A program made the position numbers and the translations under genes. Under the pieces are notes generated by a model that did no database searches, was not told the origin of the DNA, and was given only the letters and a program-made list of their open reading frames with translations. A stretch of 64,000 nucleotides of DNA from the NCBI GenBank assembly GCA_039978075.1, contig JBDWCA010000014.1, positions 1 through 64,000 on the forward strand, read 5' to 3'. This DNA is from Anderseniella sp039978075. GTDB lineage: Bacteria; Pseudomonadota; Alphaproteobacteria; Rhizobiales; Aestuariivirgaceae. This document shows, piece after piece, positions 41,681-50,119 of the stretch (its first letter is position 1; every line of letters begins with the position of its first letter).

Positions 41681-42430
41681 ATGCTTTTAAAAAACAAGAT
41701 CGTGATTGTAACCGGCGGTGGTCGCGACATTGGCCGGGCCTGCGTCATGCGGCTGGCAGAAGAAGGTGCGAAGGTTGCCATCAACTATTATGCGAGCGGC
41801 GATGGTGCACAATCTGCCGTTGACGAAATCAAGGCAGCGGGCGGTCAGGCATTTGCCTTGCGCGGGGACCTGACAAAGAATGAAGATGTAGCAAGCCTGG
41901 TTGACAAGACCCGTGCCGAGTTTGGCGATGACATCCACGGGCTTGTCCATGTCACCGGCGGCCTGGTTGCCCGCAAGAAAATTGACGAAATGGACGAAGC
42001 CCACTGGAACCGGGTCATGGACCTGAACACGACCAGTTACTTCCGCATGATCAAGGCTGTCGAGCCGTACATGTCCGACGGCAGTTCCATTGTCGGTTTC
42101 GCGTCCCAGGCAGGCCGCGATGGTGGTGGTCCGGGGGCGGTTGCCTACGCCGCGTCAAAAGGCGCTGCCATGACCATGACGCGAGGATTTGCGAAAGAAC
42201 TCGGGCCGCGCATCCGGGTAAACGCGATCTGTCCCGGCATGATCGATACGGATTTTCACAACATTTTCACCAAGCCGGAAGTTCGTGCCCACGTTGCAAA
42301 CATCACACCGATGAAACGCGAAGGCACGTCGGAAGACACGGCGAACCTGGCCGTGTTTCTGATCACTGATCAGTCATCGTTCATGACGGGTACGTCTGTG
42401 GACATCAACGGCGGCGTGCTGTTCTCTTAA
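41681..42430 (+). CDS. Short-chain dehydrogenase/reductase, likely uronate (DEH) or keto-acid reductase
   Basis: The 249-residue SDR has the nucleotide-binding motif VTGGGRDIGRA, an NNAG-equivalent VTGGL, the catalytic Ser in FASQAG, Tyr-x3-Lys in YAASKGA, and a C-terminal PGMIDTDFHN. It belongs to the classical SDR group. In a TRAP-KDG kinase-KDPG aldolase module the most economical role is reduction of a uronate such as 4-deoxy-5-hexoseulose uronate to 2-keto-3-deoxygluconate, or of a related 5-keto acid. CAGGAGAATACT precedes the ATG. It overlaps the convergent kinase stop by four bases. Confidence 0.82.
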   Translation: MLLKNKIVIVTGGGRDIGRACVMRLAEEGAKVAINYYASGDGAQSAVDEIKAAGGQAFALRGDLTKNEDVASLVDKTRAEFGDDIHGLVHVTGGLVARKKIDEMDEAHWNRVMDLNTTSYFRMIKAVEPYMSDGSSIVGFASQAGRDGGGPGAVAYAASKGAAMTMTRGFAKELGPRIRVNAICPGMIDTDFHNIFTKPEVRAHVANITPMKREGTSEDTANLAVFLITDQSSFMTGTSVDINGGVLFS

Positions 42431-43323
42431 GGGACCAGCGCTCCATGGTGCTGGATCACCCTGGCGGCGCATTTCTGACCTGCTTCAACGGCTTTTGCGA
42501 TGTTGTTTGTCTGAACGAATTCAGCAAGAAAAGCGCCATTGAATGAATCGCCGGCTCCGGTTGTGTCAACCGGATTGGCCACATGTTCGGTCCGGTGCCG
42601 GGAGATATCCTCACCAGACCGGACCACAACATCGCCGGAGCCGTCTTTCAGAACGATGGTGCCGGCTCCGGCAGCAACATAGCGGGCAAGAACAGCCTCA
42701 CTGGAAGCATCGCCAAAGGCACAGCGCTCATCGTCGCAACTGGGCAGACAGATGGTCGAGGCGTCGGCAGCCAGATGTATCAGCCGTTTCATTTGGTCGG
42801 GATCTTGCCACAGGGCAGGGCGGATGTTTGAGTCAAAGGCAACTGTCTTGCCTTCCGACCGTGCACGGGTCAGGCAGTTAATCAGCGCCAACGCGTCATC
42901 TTCCGGCAGAATTGCCAGTGTGATGCCGGAAAAATAGATGGCGGAAGCAGCCTCGACTGTCTCGGCAAGATTGCGCCTGTCGGCAGCGAGCAAGCGGGCT
43001 GCGGACGTGTCACGCCAATAACTGAAACTGCGTTCGCCCTGATCCAGATGGATCATGTACAGACCGGGCCGTTTGTTTTCCAGCCGTTGTATCGCGCTGC
43101 AATCAATGCCGGCACCTTCGAAGAAGTCGAGCATTTCACCTGAAACCGCGTCGGTTCCGATGGCCGACATGAAGCGGGTTGTCCAGCTGTTATCCAGGGC
43201 CGCACGGGCGTACCACAGTGTATTGAACACATCGCCTGCAAAGGACTTCCGCAACAAACCGTTTTCAGCCTGCGCCAGTTCGACCATGCATTCACCGATG
43301 CCAACAAAGGCTTTTACCTGCAT
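42427..43323 (-). CDS. kdgK: 2-keto-3-deoxygluconate kinase (PfkB family)
   Basis: The 298-residue sugar kinase starts at ATG 43323, seven bases after the GntR stop; the extra upstream codons lie inside that gene. The N-terminal GIGECMVELAQ and GDVFNTLWYARAALD and the C-terminal anion-hole/catalytic motif DTTGAGDSFNGAFLAEF are PfkB signatures. Together with eda it channels 2-keto-3-deoxygluconate to KDPG and then to pyruvate. Other PfkB substrates are possible, but the genomic setting strongly favours KDG. Confidence 0.85.
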   Translation of the reverse strand: MQVKAFVGIGECMVELAQAENGLLRKSFAGDVFNTLWYARAALDNSWTTRFMSAIGTDAVSGEMLDFFEGAGIDCSAIQRLENKRPGLYMIHLDQGERSFSYWRDTSAARLLAADRRNLAETVEAASAIYFSGITLAILPEDDALALINCLTRARSEGKTVAFDSNIRPALWQDPDQMKRLIHLAADASTICLPSCDDERCAFGDASSEAVLARYVAAGAGTIVLKDGSGDVVVRSGEDISRHRTEHVANPVDTTGAGDSFNGAFLAEFVQTNNIAKAVEAGQKCAARVIQHHGALVP

Positions 43324-43330
43324 CGAAGGA

Positions 43331-44014
43331 TCAGTCCTCGAAGTAGTGACTATAGGACTCTCTGGCGGCATTGAGGGTCTGATCGAGCCTGCTCAAATGA
43401 TGCCGTATCAGTTTGATGGTATTGGCCGCGTCACGCTTCTTGAGCAGCTCGTAAATTTCAGCATGGTCTTCCCGGACTTCGCTGAGGGCTGCCTGCGATG
43501 AAAGCTGGATCATGCACAACCGGTCAAGATGTGCCTTGTTGCCGGCGATTGTTTCAAAGGCAAATTCGGCATCGCCGGCCCGGCAGATCAAATGATGAAA
43601 GGCATAGTCGAGATCATGGAAATCGCCGATATTCATGTTTTCGACGCACTGTTTCTGCCGTTTGAGATTCTCATCAAATGAAACAGTATCCAGTTCGGTC
43701 TTCGAAGCGCAGGCGCGGCGAACGACTTCAACCTCGACGGCGGTGCGAATGAACCGGGAATTCAGAATGTGGGTTTGCGAAATTTTCCGGACCAGTGTTG
43801 CTTTTTGCGGGCGGATTTCCAGCAACTTCATATTGCTCAAGCGGATGAATGCCTCTCTTACCGGCTGGCGCGATATGTCGAACTGGCCGGCGATCTCAAC
43901 CTCGGACATGCGGGTGCCGGGTTCCAGTTTCAGGCTGACAATGTCAGCATGAAGCCGGTCAAAAACCTCGTCGACAGTGGTCCGGCGACCAAGCTCATTT
44001 CCAAGTGCATACAT
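43331..44014 (-). CDS. GntR-family (FadR subfamily) regulator of the uronate/KDG module
   Basis: The 227-residue protein starts at ATG 44014 behind GAGG. The winged helix-turn-helix covers about 12-75 (MSEVEIAGQFDISRQPVREA and FIRLSNMKLLEIRP), and an all-helical FCD-type effector domain with metal-ligand-like residues follows (HDLDYAFHHLICRAGDAEFA and AEIYELLKKRDAANTIKLIR near the end). It forms an operon with the KDG kinase gene. The 13-base palindrome 24 bases upstream of its start, repeated before the TRAP operon, makes autoregulation and control of the whole module likely. The inducer is probably a uronate or KDG, by analogy with UxuR/KdgR-type regulators. Confidence 0.88.
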   Translation of the reverse strand: MYALGNELGRRTTVDEVFDRLHADIVSLKLEPGTRMSEVEIAGQFDISRQPVREAFIRLSNMKLLEIRPQKATLVRKISQTHILNSRFIRTAVEVEVVRRACASKTELDTVSFDENLKRQKQCVENMNIGDFHDLDYAFHHLICRAGDAEFAFETIAGNKAHLDRLCMIQLSSQAALSEVREDHAEIYELLKKRDAANTIKLIRHHLSRLDQTLNAARESYSHYFED

Positions 44015-44037
44015 AAGAAAACCTCGTTCAATCAGCC

Positions 44038-44050
44038 AGTACCATACTAG
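44038..44050. promoter_or_regulatory. Probable GntR operator, copy 2 (autoregulatory)
   Basis: AGTACCATACTAG, identical over 13 bases to 38628-38640. It is 24 bases upstream of the GntR start codon, overlapping the expected promoter or leader, consistent with repression. Confidence 0.7.
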
Positions 44051-44297
44051 GATAAAGCCGGGTTTCAAAAGACTTTCGACAGGGGTTGTTACACATAACT
44101 GCCGAGAGGGCTGGTGTCAGGTGGATCAACCCGTCATGGTTGTGGTCGCGGGGACGAGGTGCGCAGCACTGTTGAATCTGTCTATGACTGATTCCAGGAA
44201 GGTCACAGCACACTGGACTTGAGGGACGCCAGAGCATTTCCGTATCGCCTCGGGTAAGGTGTTTGGCGATAGCCATGAACGAAAGGAATTGGGGGTA

Positions 44298-45206
44298 ATG
44301 CAACCAAGGCGCATTGAAATTGAGTTCGATGCCGAAGGTGCCATGTTGCGCGGCTGGCATTATGTACCTGACGGTGGCATGGGGGCTTTTCCCACAATTG
44401 TCATGGCGCATGGGTTTTCCGCTGTAAAAGAACAGTATCTTGATGATTATGCGGCTGCGTTTGCCGTGTCCGGTCTGGCTGCCATTGTGTTTGACAACCG
44501 TAATTTCGGGGCAAGCGACGGGGAGCCTAGACAGGAAATCGATCCGGTTCAGCAGATCCGGGACTATCGGCATGCCATTACCTATGCCTGCACGCTGCCG
44601 GACGTCGATGTCGATCGCATTGGTGTCTGGGGAACCAGTTACAGTGGCGGCCATGTGCTGGAGGTCGCAGCTTACGACAGGCGCGTCAAATGCGTGGTTA
44701 GCCAGGTGCCGACTGTCAACGGACCGGAAGCTGCCCTGCGCCGGACGCGTTCGGACCTGATGCCGGGTGTGTTTGCGGCCCTGCAGGCTGACCGCGCCGA
44801 CAGGTTCGAAGGCGCCGCGCCAAAAATGATCAAGGTTGTGACAGACGGTGACGGCGGGCCCGGCGCGCTGGCCGGCGACGAAAGCTGGGAATTTTTTACC
44901 GGAAGCCGGCCGCGTGCGCCCGGATGGATAAACGAAGTTACCTTGCGATCAGCCGAAATGGCCCGCGAGTATGAACCGGGCAGTTCCATTCACCGCATCA
45001 GTCCAACACCGCTTTTGATGATTGTGGCCGACCATGACCATGTGACGCCGACTGATCTGGCCCTCGAAGCGTATGAAAGAGCACTGCAACCCAAAAAACT
45101 TGTTCTTCTGAAAGGCGGGCACTTTGTCCCCTATGTCGAACAGTTCAGCGAGTCCAGCGGCGCCGCAATCGACTGGTTTAGCGAACACCTGCTCGGACAG
45201 GGGTGA
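44298..45206 (+). CDS. Alpha/beta hydrolase (dienelactone-hydrolase/Xaa-Pro-peptidase-like)
   Basis: The 302-residue protein starts at ATG 44298 behind GGAATTGGGGG. It has IVMAHGFSAVKEQYLDDYA near residue 35, VFDNRNFGASDG, the nucleophile elbow VWGTSYSGGHVLEVA (serine of TSYSGG), the acid in IVADHDHVTP, and the histidine in KGGHFVPY. This GxSYSGG style is seen in Xaa-Pro dipeptidyl-peptidase/cocaine esterase-like and related hydrolases. No signal peptide. It stands alone; substrate unknown. Confidence 0.82.
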   Translation: MQPRRIEIEFDAEGAMLRGWHYVPDGGMGAFPTIVMAHGFSAVKEQYLDDYAAAFAVSGLAAIVFDNRNFGASDGEPRQEIDPVQQIRDYRHAITYACTLPDVDVDRIGVWGTSYSGGHVLEVAAYDRRVKCVVSQVPTVNGPEAALRRTRSDLMPGVFAALQADRADRFEGAAPKMIKVVTDGDGGPGALAGDESWEFFTGSRPRAPGWINEVTLRSAEMAREYEPGSSIHRISPTPLLMIVADHDHVTPTDLALEAYERALQPKKLVLLKGGHFVPYVEQFSESSGAAIDWFSEHLLGQG

Positions 45207-45372
45207 TGTCGCCGGTTCCGGTCACGGCTGCGAGTGCCGGAATTTTCAACAGGAGTTAAATTTCGTCGCCTCTTAACTTTGAGCTGAAAAGCGTGGCTGC
45301 GCAGCCAGGTGATGAAGTGATCGTGCTGAAACTCGGGGGCTGAGGCCGTCGGGCGCCTTCAGGGTCAGCCGG

Positions 45373-46536
45373 TTATCTGAGTGTAGCAGCGCGCGCCTTC
45401 ATGGCTTTCGCAGCTTGAGTGTATCCGCCGTCTGCGCCGTCGATAAAATGCACGTGCAGTGACTGGGCCAGATCGAACAACAGGCACGTCATCAGCGCGG
45501 CATCCGAGCGCCAGGTGCCGTAGTTCAAGTCACCTGCCTTAAAGCCACTCTCGAGAAACTCTTCAATTTCGTCCGCCTGTTGCCGAGTCACATCGATGAC
45601 AAGTCTCAAGGCACCGTCGAACTTTCTGAAGTCAGTGTTGGCTTTCAGTTCTTCTCGATATTTCGGAGCATTGTATTCAACGTATTTGCGATTGTAACGC
45701 TCGGCCAGATTTTGCAGCAAATAGGTCAGCGCTGTCCATGCAAATGCACCATAACGTCCATATCTGCCTCGCAGCGCTTTGCGTTCCATAGACAGGCTGG
45801 GCGACGTGAAGCCGGTGAGTTTCAGGTTGCTGTTTTGTACCGGAGCACACTCATTGATCGGTCTGCCGAGGATGTGCATCAGATTCTTGTTGATCTGACT
45901 GGTGGTGACCTTCTGGCCGGCGGTCTGCAGGATGACGGTGAGCATGACACCATTGCGGGCCTGCAGCGGTTGCCAGCGGCAGGACAGCCCTTCCAGATCA
46001 AGCGATCTGCCGGCATCTTCCGGCGCCAGGTGCCAGTTGTTCTGCGTCTCGTCTTTCAGCCACTTGTCAGCCAGTTCCAGGCCACCGCCGGCAAACATCG
46101 CAAGATGATTGTTTCCAGCGAGTTGGAATTTTCTCACCTGGACATCAGAGTCCGCCTTGCGCAACTCGTGAACGGGTATGGCAGCTGCGCGCAAGGTCAG
46201 GCCGAACAAGGCTTCGCATTGATCCTGCAAAGCGCCGAGCCTGGTGCGCGCGGCCTTCACTGCGCCCGGCGGCACGGCAACCACACCACCGTCACCACCA
46301 AACATGAACGGCACATCGACCCCGGCGCAGCCATTGAGCACCGCCACAATAGAGGCTGCACCCACCATGTTGACGGACTTGTAATCGCCGCGCTCGATAG
46401 CACCGGTAGAGTTGACAACATCGGAAATCAAAATGGTCCAGTCATCCGGCAAGGGCATGAAGCCGAGCCCGTCGGATATGGTGTCGAAGTCCTCAGACGC
46501 ACTGAGATTGCCGTAGAATTTATCTATGTCGGACAC
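45373..46536 (-). CDS. DUF3095-family protein with a divergent class III cyclase-like domain
   Basis: The 387-residue protein matches DUF3095: MSDIDKFYGNLSASEDFDTI, LPDDWTILISDVVNSTGAIE, GDYKSVNMVGAASIVAVLN, and VPFMFGGDGGVVAVPPGAVK. The SDVVNSTGAIE and FGGDG motifs resemble the metal-binding strands of class III nucleotidyl cyclases, and the rest is family-specific. Activity is unproven for the family. It diverges from the glycosyltransferase operon, with a repeat-rich 122-base gap, and a bona fide cyclase lies just past that operon. Confidence 0.82.
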   Translation of the reverse strand: MSDIDKFYGNLSASEDFDTISDGLGFMPLPDDWTILISDVVNSTGAIERGDYKSVNMVGAASIVAVLNGCAGVDVPFMFGGDGGVVAVPPGAVKAARTRLGALQDQCEALFGLTLRAAAIPVHELRKADSDVQVRKFQLAGNNHLAMFAGGGLELADKWLKDETQNNWHLAPEDAGRSLDLEGLSCRWQPLQARNGVMLTVILQTAGQKVTTSQINKNLMHILGRPINECAPVQNSNLKLTGFTSPSLSMERKALRGRYGRYGAFAWTALTYLLQNLAERYNRKYVEYNAPKYREELKANTDFRKFDGALRLVIDVTRQQADEIEEFLESGFKAGDLNYGTWRSDAALMTCLLFDLAQSLHVHFIDGADGGYTQAAKAMKARAATLR

Positions 46537-46591
46537 GTGGTGTTCCTTGCTGCGGAATTTCCGGTCATGGCGCGATGTCAGTTTGCACTCT

Positions 46592-46639
46592 ATACAGGCC
46601 GGGTCTTAGGCAAAATACAGGCCGGGATTTTATCCCGGC
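46592..46639. promoter_or_regulatory. Direct repeats plus hairpin in the DUF3095/glycosyltransferase gap
   Basis: ATACAGGCCGGG occurs twice (46592-46603 and 46615-46626), with a 23-base period, about two DNA turns. The second copy merges into a perfect hairpin, GCCGGGAT-TTT-ATCCCGGC (46621-46639). This could be a regulator site with two tandem half-sites. Confidence 0.5.
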
Positions 46640-46658
46640 AGAATGAAACGGTAACAAC

Positions 46659-47744
46659 GTGCGAGTTGGTTTTTACGCAACCATGAAGTCACCAGATGAC
46701 CCGGTGCCGTCAGGTGACCGGACAATGGCGCGGCAGTTGATCAAGGCGGTGCAGCTTGCCGGGCATGAAGTCGAACTGGTTTCCCGCCTGAAATGCCGAT
46801 TGCGCACTGCCGGCATGCTGGAGAGTGTAGCCGCTGATGCCCGGGGTGAAGTCGATGAGATTGCCGCGCGCTGGCAGCGCCATGGTAAGCCCGACCTGAT
46901 CATGACCTATCATGTCTATTACAAATCGCCGGACTTCATCGGATTTGAACTGGCCAGGCGGCTTGATGTTCCGTTCGTGACAGTCGAGGCATCCCATGCG
47001 GGCAAACGCGATCGCGATGAGTGGGCCGCGGCGCAGGCGATTTCGTCAGCTGCAATCAGGCACGCTGACCTGAATATTTGCTTTACCGACAGGGATGCAG
47101 AAGGCGTTTCCAAGCTGGTGGAGGCTGAGAGGCTGGCAATTCTGCCGCCGTTTGTGGATTTTTCCGGATTGACTGTGGAGCCCCGGTCGAAACACACAAG
47201 CGGGCCGGTCGAGTTGCTTGCGATTGCCATGATGTTGAAAGGCAACAAGCTTGAGAGTTTCAGGTTACTTGCTGCGGGAATTCGGCGGTTGAAGTCACAA
47301 AACTGGCAACTGACGATTGTTGGCGATGGAACAGCACGCGACGAGGTTGAGAGGATGTTCGATGGTCTTGATCGGGTTCGGTTTGCCGGTGAGATGGACA
47401 CGGCAGGGGTGGCAGGCTATCTGGCAAACAGTGATGTGCTGGTATGGCCGGGATACCGTGAAGCGTTCGGGCTGGCCTATCTCGAAGCACAAGGGGCCGG
47501 GTTACCCGTCATCGCCATGCGGTCGGGCGGCGTTGAAGCCGTGGTGATGGATGGTCAAACCGGCGTGCTCGTTGACGAGGGCAGCGCAGTGCAGTTTGCC
47601 GGTGCTGTTGATGAACTGATTGAGAACACCGATACACGCGAGAACCTGGGAAAACAGGCCCGGGCTTTTGCTCTTGGAGAGCGCGGGCTCGGACCAGCAT
47701 CGGTACGGCTGGACGAATTGCTCCAGAAAGTGGTGAACCCATGA
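46659..47744 (+). CDS. Glycosyltransferase, GT4-like (GT-B fold)
   Basis: The 361-residue protein starts with GTG at 46659 (MRVGFYATMKSPDDP, VPSGDRTMARQLIKAV), a family-like N-terminus with weak ribosome-binding context. The C-terminal donor-sugar domain contains the EX7E motif in REAFGLAYLEAQGAGLPVIA (about 285-305), and VVMDGQTGVLVDEGS. No membrane helix. It overlaps the deacetylase gene by four bases, so they act together on a cell-surface or lipid-linked glycan. Sugar donor and acceptor are unknown. Confidence 0.88.
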   Translation: MRVGFYATMKSPDDPVPSGDRTMARQLIKAVQLAGHEVELVSRLKCRLRTAGMLESVAADARGEVDEIAARWQRHGKPDLIMTYHVYYKSPDFIGFELARRLDVPFVTVEASHAGKRDRDEWAAAQAISSAAIRHADLNICFTDRDAEGVSKLVEAERLAILPPFVDFSGLTVEPRSKHTSGPVELLAIAMMLKGNKLESFRLLAAGIRRLKSQNWQLTIVGDGTARDEVERMFDGLDRVRFAGEMDTAGVAGYLANSDVLVWPGYREAFGLAYLEAQGAGLPVIAMRSGGVEAVVMDGQTGVLVDEGSAVQFAGAVDELIENTDTRENLGKQARAFALGERGLGPASVRLDELLQKVVNP

Positions 47745-48490
47745 GCCAATGCGAGCTTGAGACCGAACTGCAGCACTGGCGAGCCGCCGGCCGACCGCCG
47801 CAGGTATGGTGGCGAGATGATGATGCTGTATCGTTCACGCCTGAACTGCAGCGCCTGACACAGCTCACAGGCGAGGTCGGTGCTGGCGTCCTGCTTGCCG
47901 TGATACCGGCACACGCGGATCAGGGTCTGGTGGAGTTTGTCGGCCAGCACGGCCATCTGCAGCCATGCGTGCATGGCTGGTCACACACCAATCATGCACC
48001 TGCGAATGAGAAGAAGTGCGAGCTGGGCATTCACCGGGCACTGGATACCGTGTTATCGGAGATTGCGCGGGGCAGGCAGCGGCTTGGCGGCCTGTTCGGC
48101 CCACGCCTTGCGCCGGTGCTCGTACCGCCATGGAACCGCATGCGGGATGATCTTGCGCCCCGCCTCGGCGAAATCGGCATAGAGGCATTTTCGACATTTG
48201 CGCACAAGTGCCCATACCCTGAGATACAGGCTAACACCCACGTGGATGTTATGGACTGGAAGGCACCGGGCGGCGCTGCTGGGAAGACATCAGACCGGGT
48301 GAAAAATGAACTGGCCACCGCACTGGCTGTTTCACGCACAAACGGGTTTTATCCAGTCGGTCTTTTAACCCACCACCTGGTTCATGACGAAGTGGCCTGG
48401 TCATCGCTTTCTGCCGTGCTGGCACACGGCGGGTTGACATGGGTGTCGTTTAAACACGCCCTGGCCAATCAACCCAGAACCACCAGTTGA
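47741..48490 (+). CDS. Polysaccharide-deacetylase-like protein
   Basis: The 249-residue protein has the NodB-fold pattern in a divergent form: WWRDDDAV near residue 26 in place of TFDDG, and HGWSHTNHAP near 80 as the HxxxH zinc motif, followed by LVPPWNRMRDDL and WKAPGG. No signal peptide, so it works in the cytoplasm on a precursor sugar or lipid-linked intermediate, coupled to the glycosyltransferase at 46659. Its end overlaps the convergent cyclase gene by 22 bases. Confidence 0.8.
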   Translation: MSQCELETELQHWRAAGRPPQVWWRDDDAVSFTPELQRLTQLTGEVGAGVLLAVIPAHADQGLVEFVGQHGHLQPCVHGWSHTNHAPANEKKCELGIHRALDTVLSEIARGRQRLGGLFGPRLAPVLVPPWNRMRDDLAPRLGEIGIEAFSTFAHKCPYPEIQANTHVDVMDWKAPGGAAGKTSDRVKNELATALAVSRTNGFYPVGLLTHHLVHDEVAWSSLSAVLAHGGLTWVSFKHALANQPRTTS

Positions 48491-49848
48491 TCGGCACCTG
48501 CCAGCGTTGATTTTCGCCGTCGGTGCGGCTTTGCAGGCTCATATCCCTGTTCAAGGGCGATATCATAAGTGTAACCATCGGTCAGCGCGCGGGTTCTGGT
48601 TGTCTTGTTGTGCTTCTCCAGCTTGGCCGACATGTTGGCTGCCGATCCGATCACCGTGAACTCGAGCCGCGAGTCGTCACCGATTGTGCCGAATACAATG
48701 GGTCCGGCAGCGACGGCTGAGTTGACTTTGCCGCCGGCAAAAATCTTCAGCGTTTCATCTGCGTCCCAATTGTCGGTCTCCGCGATGATCGCATCAATCG
48801 CACGCACTGCATCTGCGGCATATGTCTCACTTGCACGCACGGCACCAAATGTCGCCATGATGCCATCACCCATGAATTTGTCGATGGATCCACCGTGGCC
48901 CTGGATGATGCCGACAATACGTTTCTGATAGGCGATGAGCAGGCTGAGCACTTTTTCTGCGTCCTTGCCCGAGGCATATTTGGTGAAACCGCGCAAGTCG
49001 ACATTGAGGATAGCCGCTTCGACGCGCTTGCCCTGACCCGGTACGCTTGCTTCATCGGCGTTGCGAATGTCGGATGCCACCGCGCTGTCGAAATAGCGCG
49101 ACAGTTCGGTGGCCGCTTGTGCATCAGCCGTTGCCCTGACCAGCAGGTCATTGGCGCGGCTCAACGCTACGGCGATGATTGCCGCCACCATGACGATGGT
49201 GATGGTCTTGTCGAATTCGGCACCCAGCAGTATTTCGTTGCCGGTCAGGTAATCGATGTAATTGCGGGTCGTACTCATGCCATGTGCGGAGTATATCGCG
49301 TAGGCGACCAGGATCAGCCAGCCGACCGCTGCAGCCAGTCCCGAGAATACCACGAAGCGGGCCTCAAACCGCAAGGCACGCAAGGCAATGAAGATGAACA
49401 CATACAGCAGGGTTGGAGCCTTGAGATAGAATGACGGCGGCTGATCATACTGAATGTGGAAACTCCAGATCAGAACCATCAGGATCGCAATGTCGAAAAT
49501 GATCGAAATATAGACGGCCCAGTTCGGCAGGCCTGTGCGACGCGCCCAGATCAGTCCGATGACATTGAGACCAAAGTAAATTGCAAGTGCCCAGGTGACC
49601 GGAGAAAACGCGGTTCCGAAATCGGTCTTTGGCGCAATCGCGTATAAAATCGCCCATGTTGAAACAATGACCAGTTGAATGATCTTGATCAGCACTTCGC
49701 TGGACTGGTCATGACGTTCAATGGAAGCCAGCACCCTGGGAGACAGTGCTCGTGCCTGAGTTGAACCAGGAACCAGGCCCCTGATTTTGCGCCATTGAGA
49801 GGGCGTGTCGGTCTTGGGAGGTTCGCTAAGCTGTTGCAGGGATGACAT
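48469..49848 (-). CDS. Membrane-bound class III adenylate/guanylate cyclase
   Basis: The 459-residue protein has about six N-terminal membrane helices (about 50-240, such as LIKIIQLVIVSTWAILYAIA and FVVFSGLAAAVGWLILVAYA), a linker, and a C-terminal catalytic domain (about 270-440). Metal-binding aspartates are seen in AILNVDLRGFTKYAS and DKFMGDGIMATFG, and the nucleotide-binding end is EFTVIGSAANMSAKLEKHN. That makes it likely an active cAMP or cGMP synthase sensing something at the membrane. Which nucleotide it makes is not readable here. It converges on the deacetylase gene. Confidence 0.9.
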   Translation of the reverse strand: MSSLQQLSEPPKTDTPSQWRKIRGLVPGSTQARALSPRVLASIERHDQSSEVLIKIIQLVIVSTWAILYAIAPKTDFGTAFSPVTWALAIYFGLNVIGLIWARRTGLPNWAVYISIIFDIAILMVLIWSFHIQYDQPPSFYLKAPTLLYVFIFIALRALRFEARFVVFSGLAAAVGWLILVAYAIYSAHGMSTTRNYIDYLTGNEILLGAEFDKTITIVMVAAIIAVALSRANDLLVRATADAQAATELSRYFDSAVASDIRNADEASVPGQGKRVEAAILNVDLRGFTKYASGKDAEKVLSLLIAYQKRIVGIIQGHGGSIDKFMGDGIMATFGAVRASETYAADAVRAIDAIIAETDNWDADETLKIFAGGKVNSAVAAGPIVFGTIGDDSRLEFTVIGSAANMSAKLEKHNKTTRTRALTDGYTYDIALEQGYEPAKPHRRRKSTLAGADQLVVLG

Positions 49849-50119
49849 GAATGTCCTTCAGACGGGGACTTGTGCCCGATTGCCGTTACGTATGGTTGAT
49901 TATGATTTACACCTTTACTAGGGTCATCAACAGGGCAGATACAGTCAATCCGGTTCACGACCGCTCACGGTTGCGAGCCAGTATCACACTTGGCCGTGAT
50001 CGAATTGGCGAACACAGGGGGTTTTCCACATTCATTGGTGTTTGATAAAAAGCTGTATCGCGGCAACGATATGTCGGCTATCGTGATGAAATTAACGGCG
50101 TTTGGCGTAATCGGGTGTC

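Noticed and set aside
45580..46686. 368-codon plus-strand frame opposite the DUF3095 gene
   Set aside because: Antisense shadow: no ribosome binding site, no recognisable domain, and the minus-strand product matches a known family throughout.
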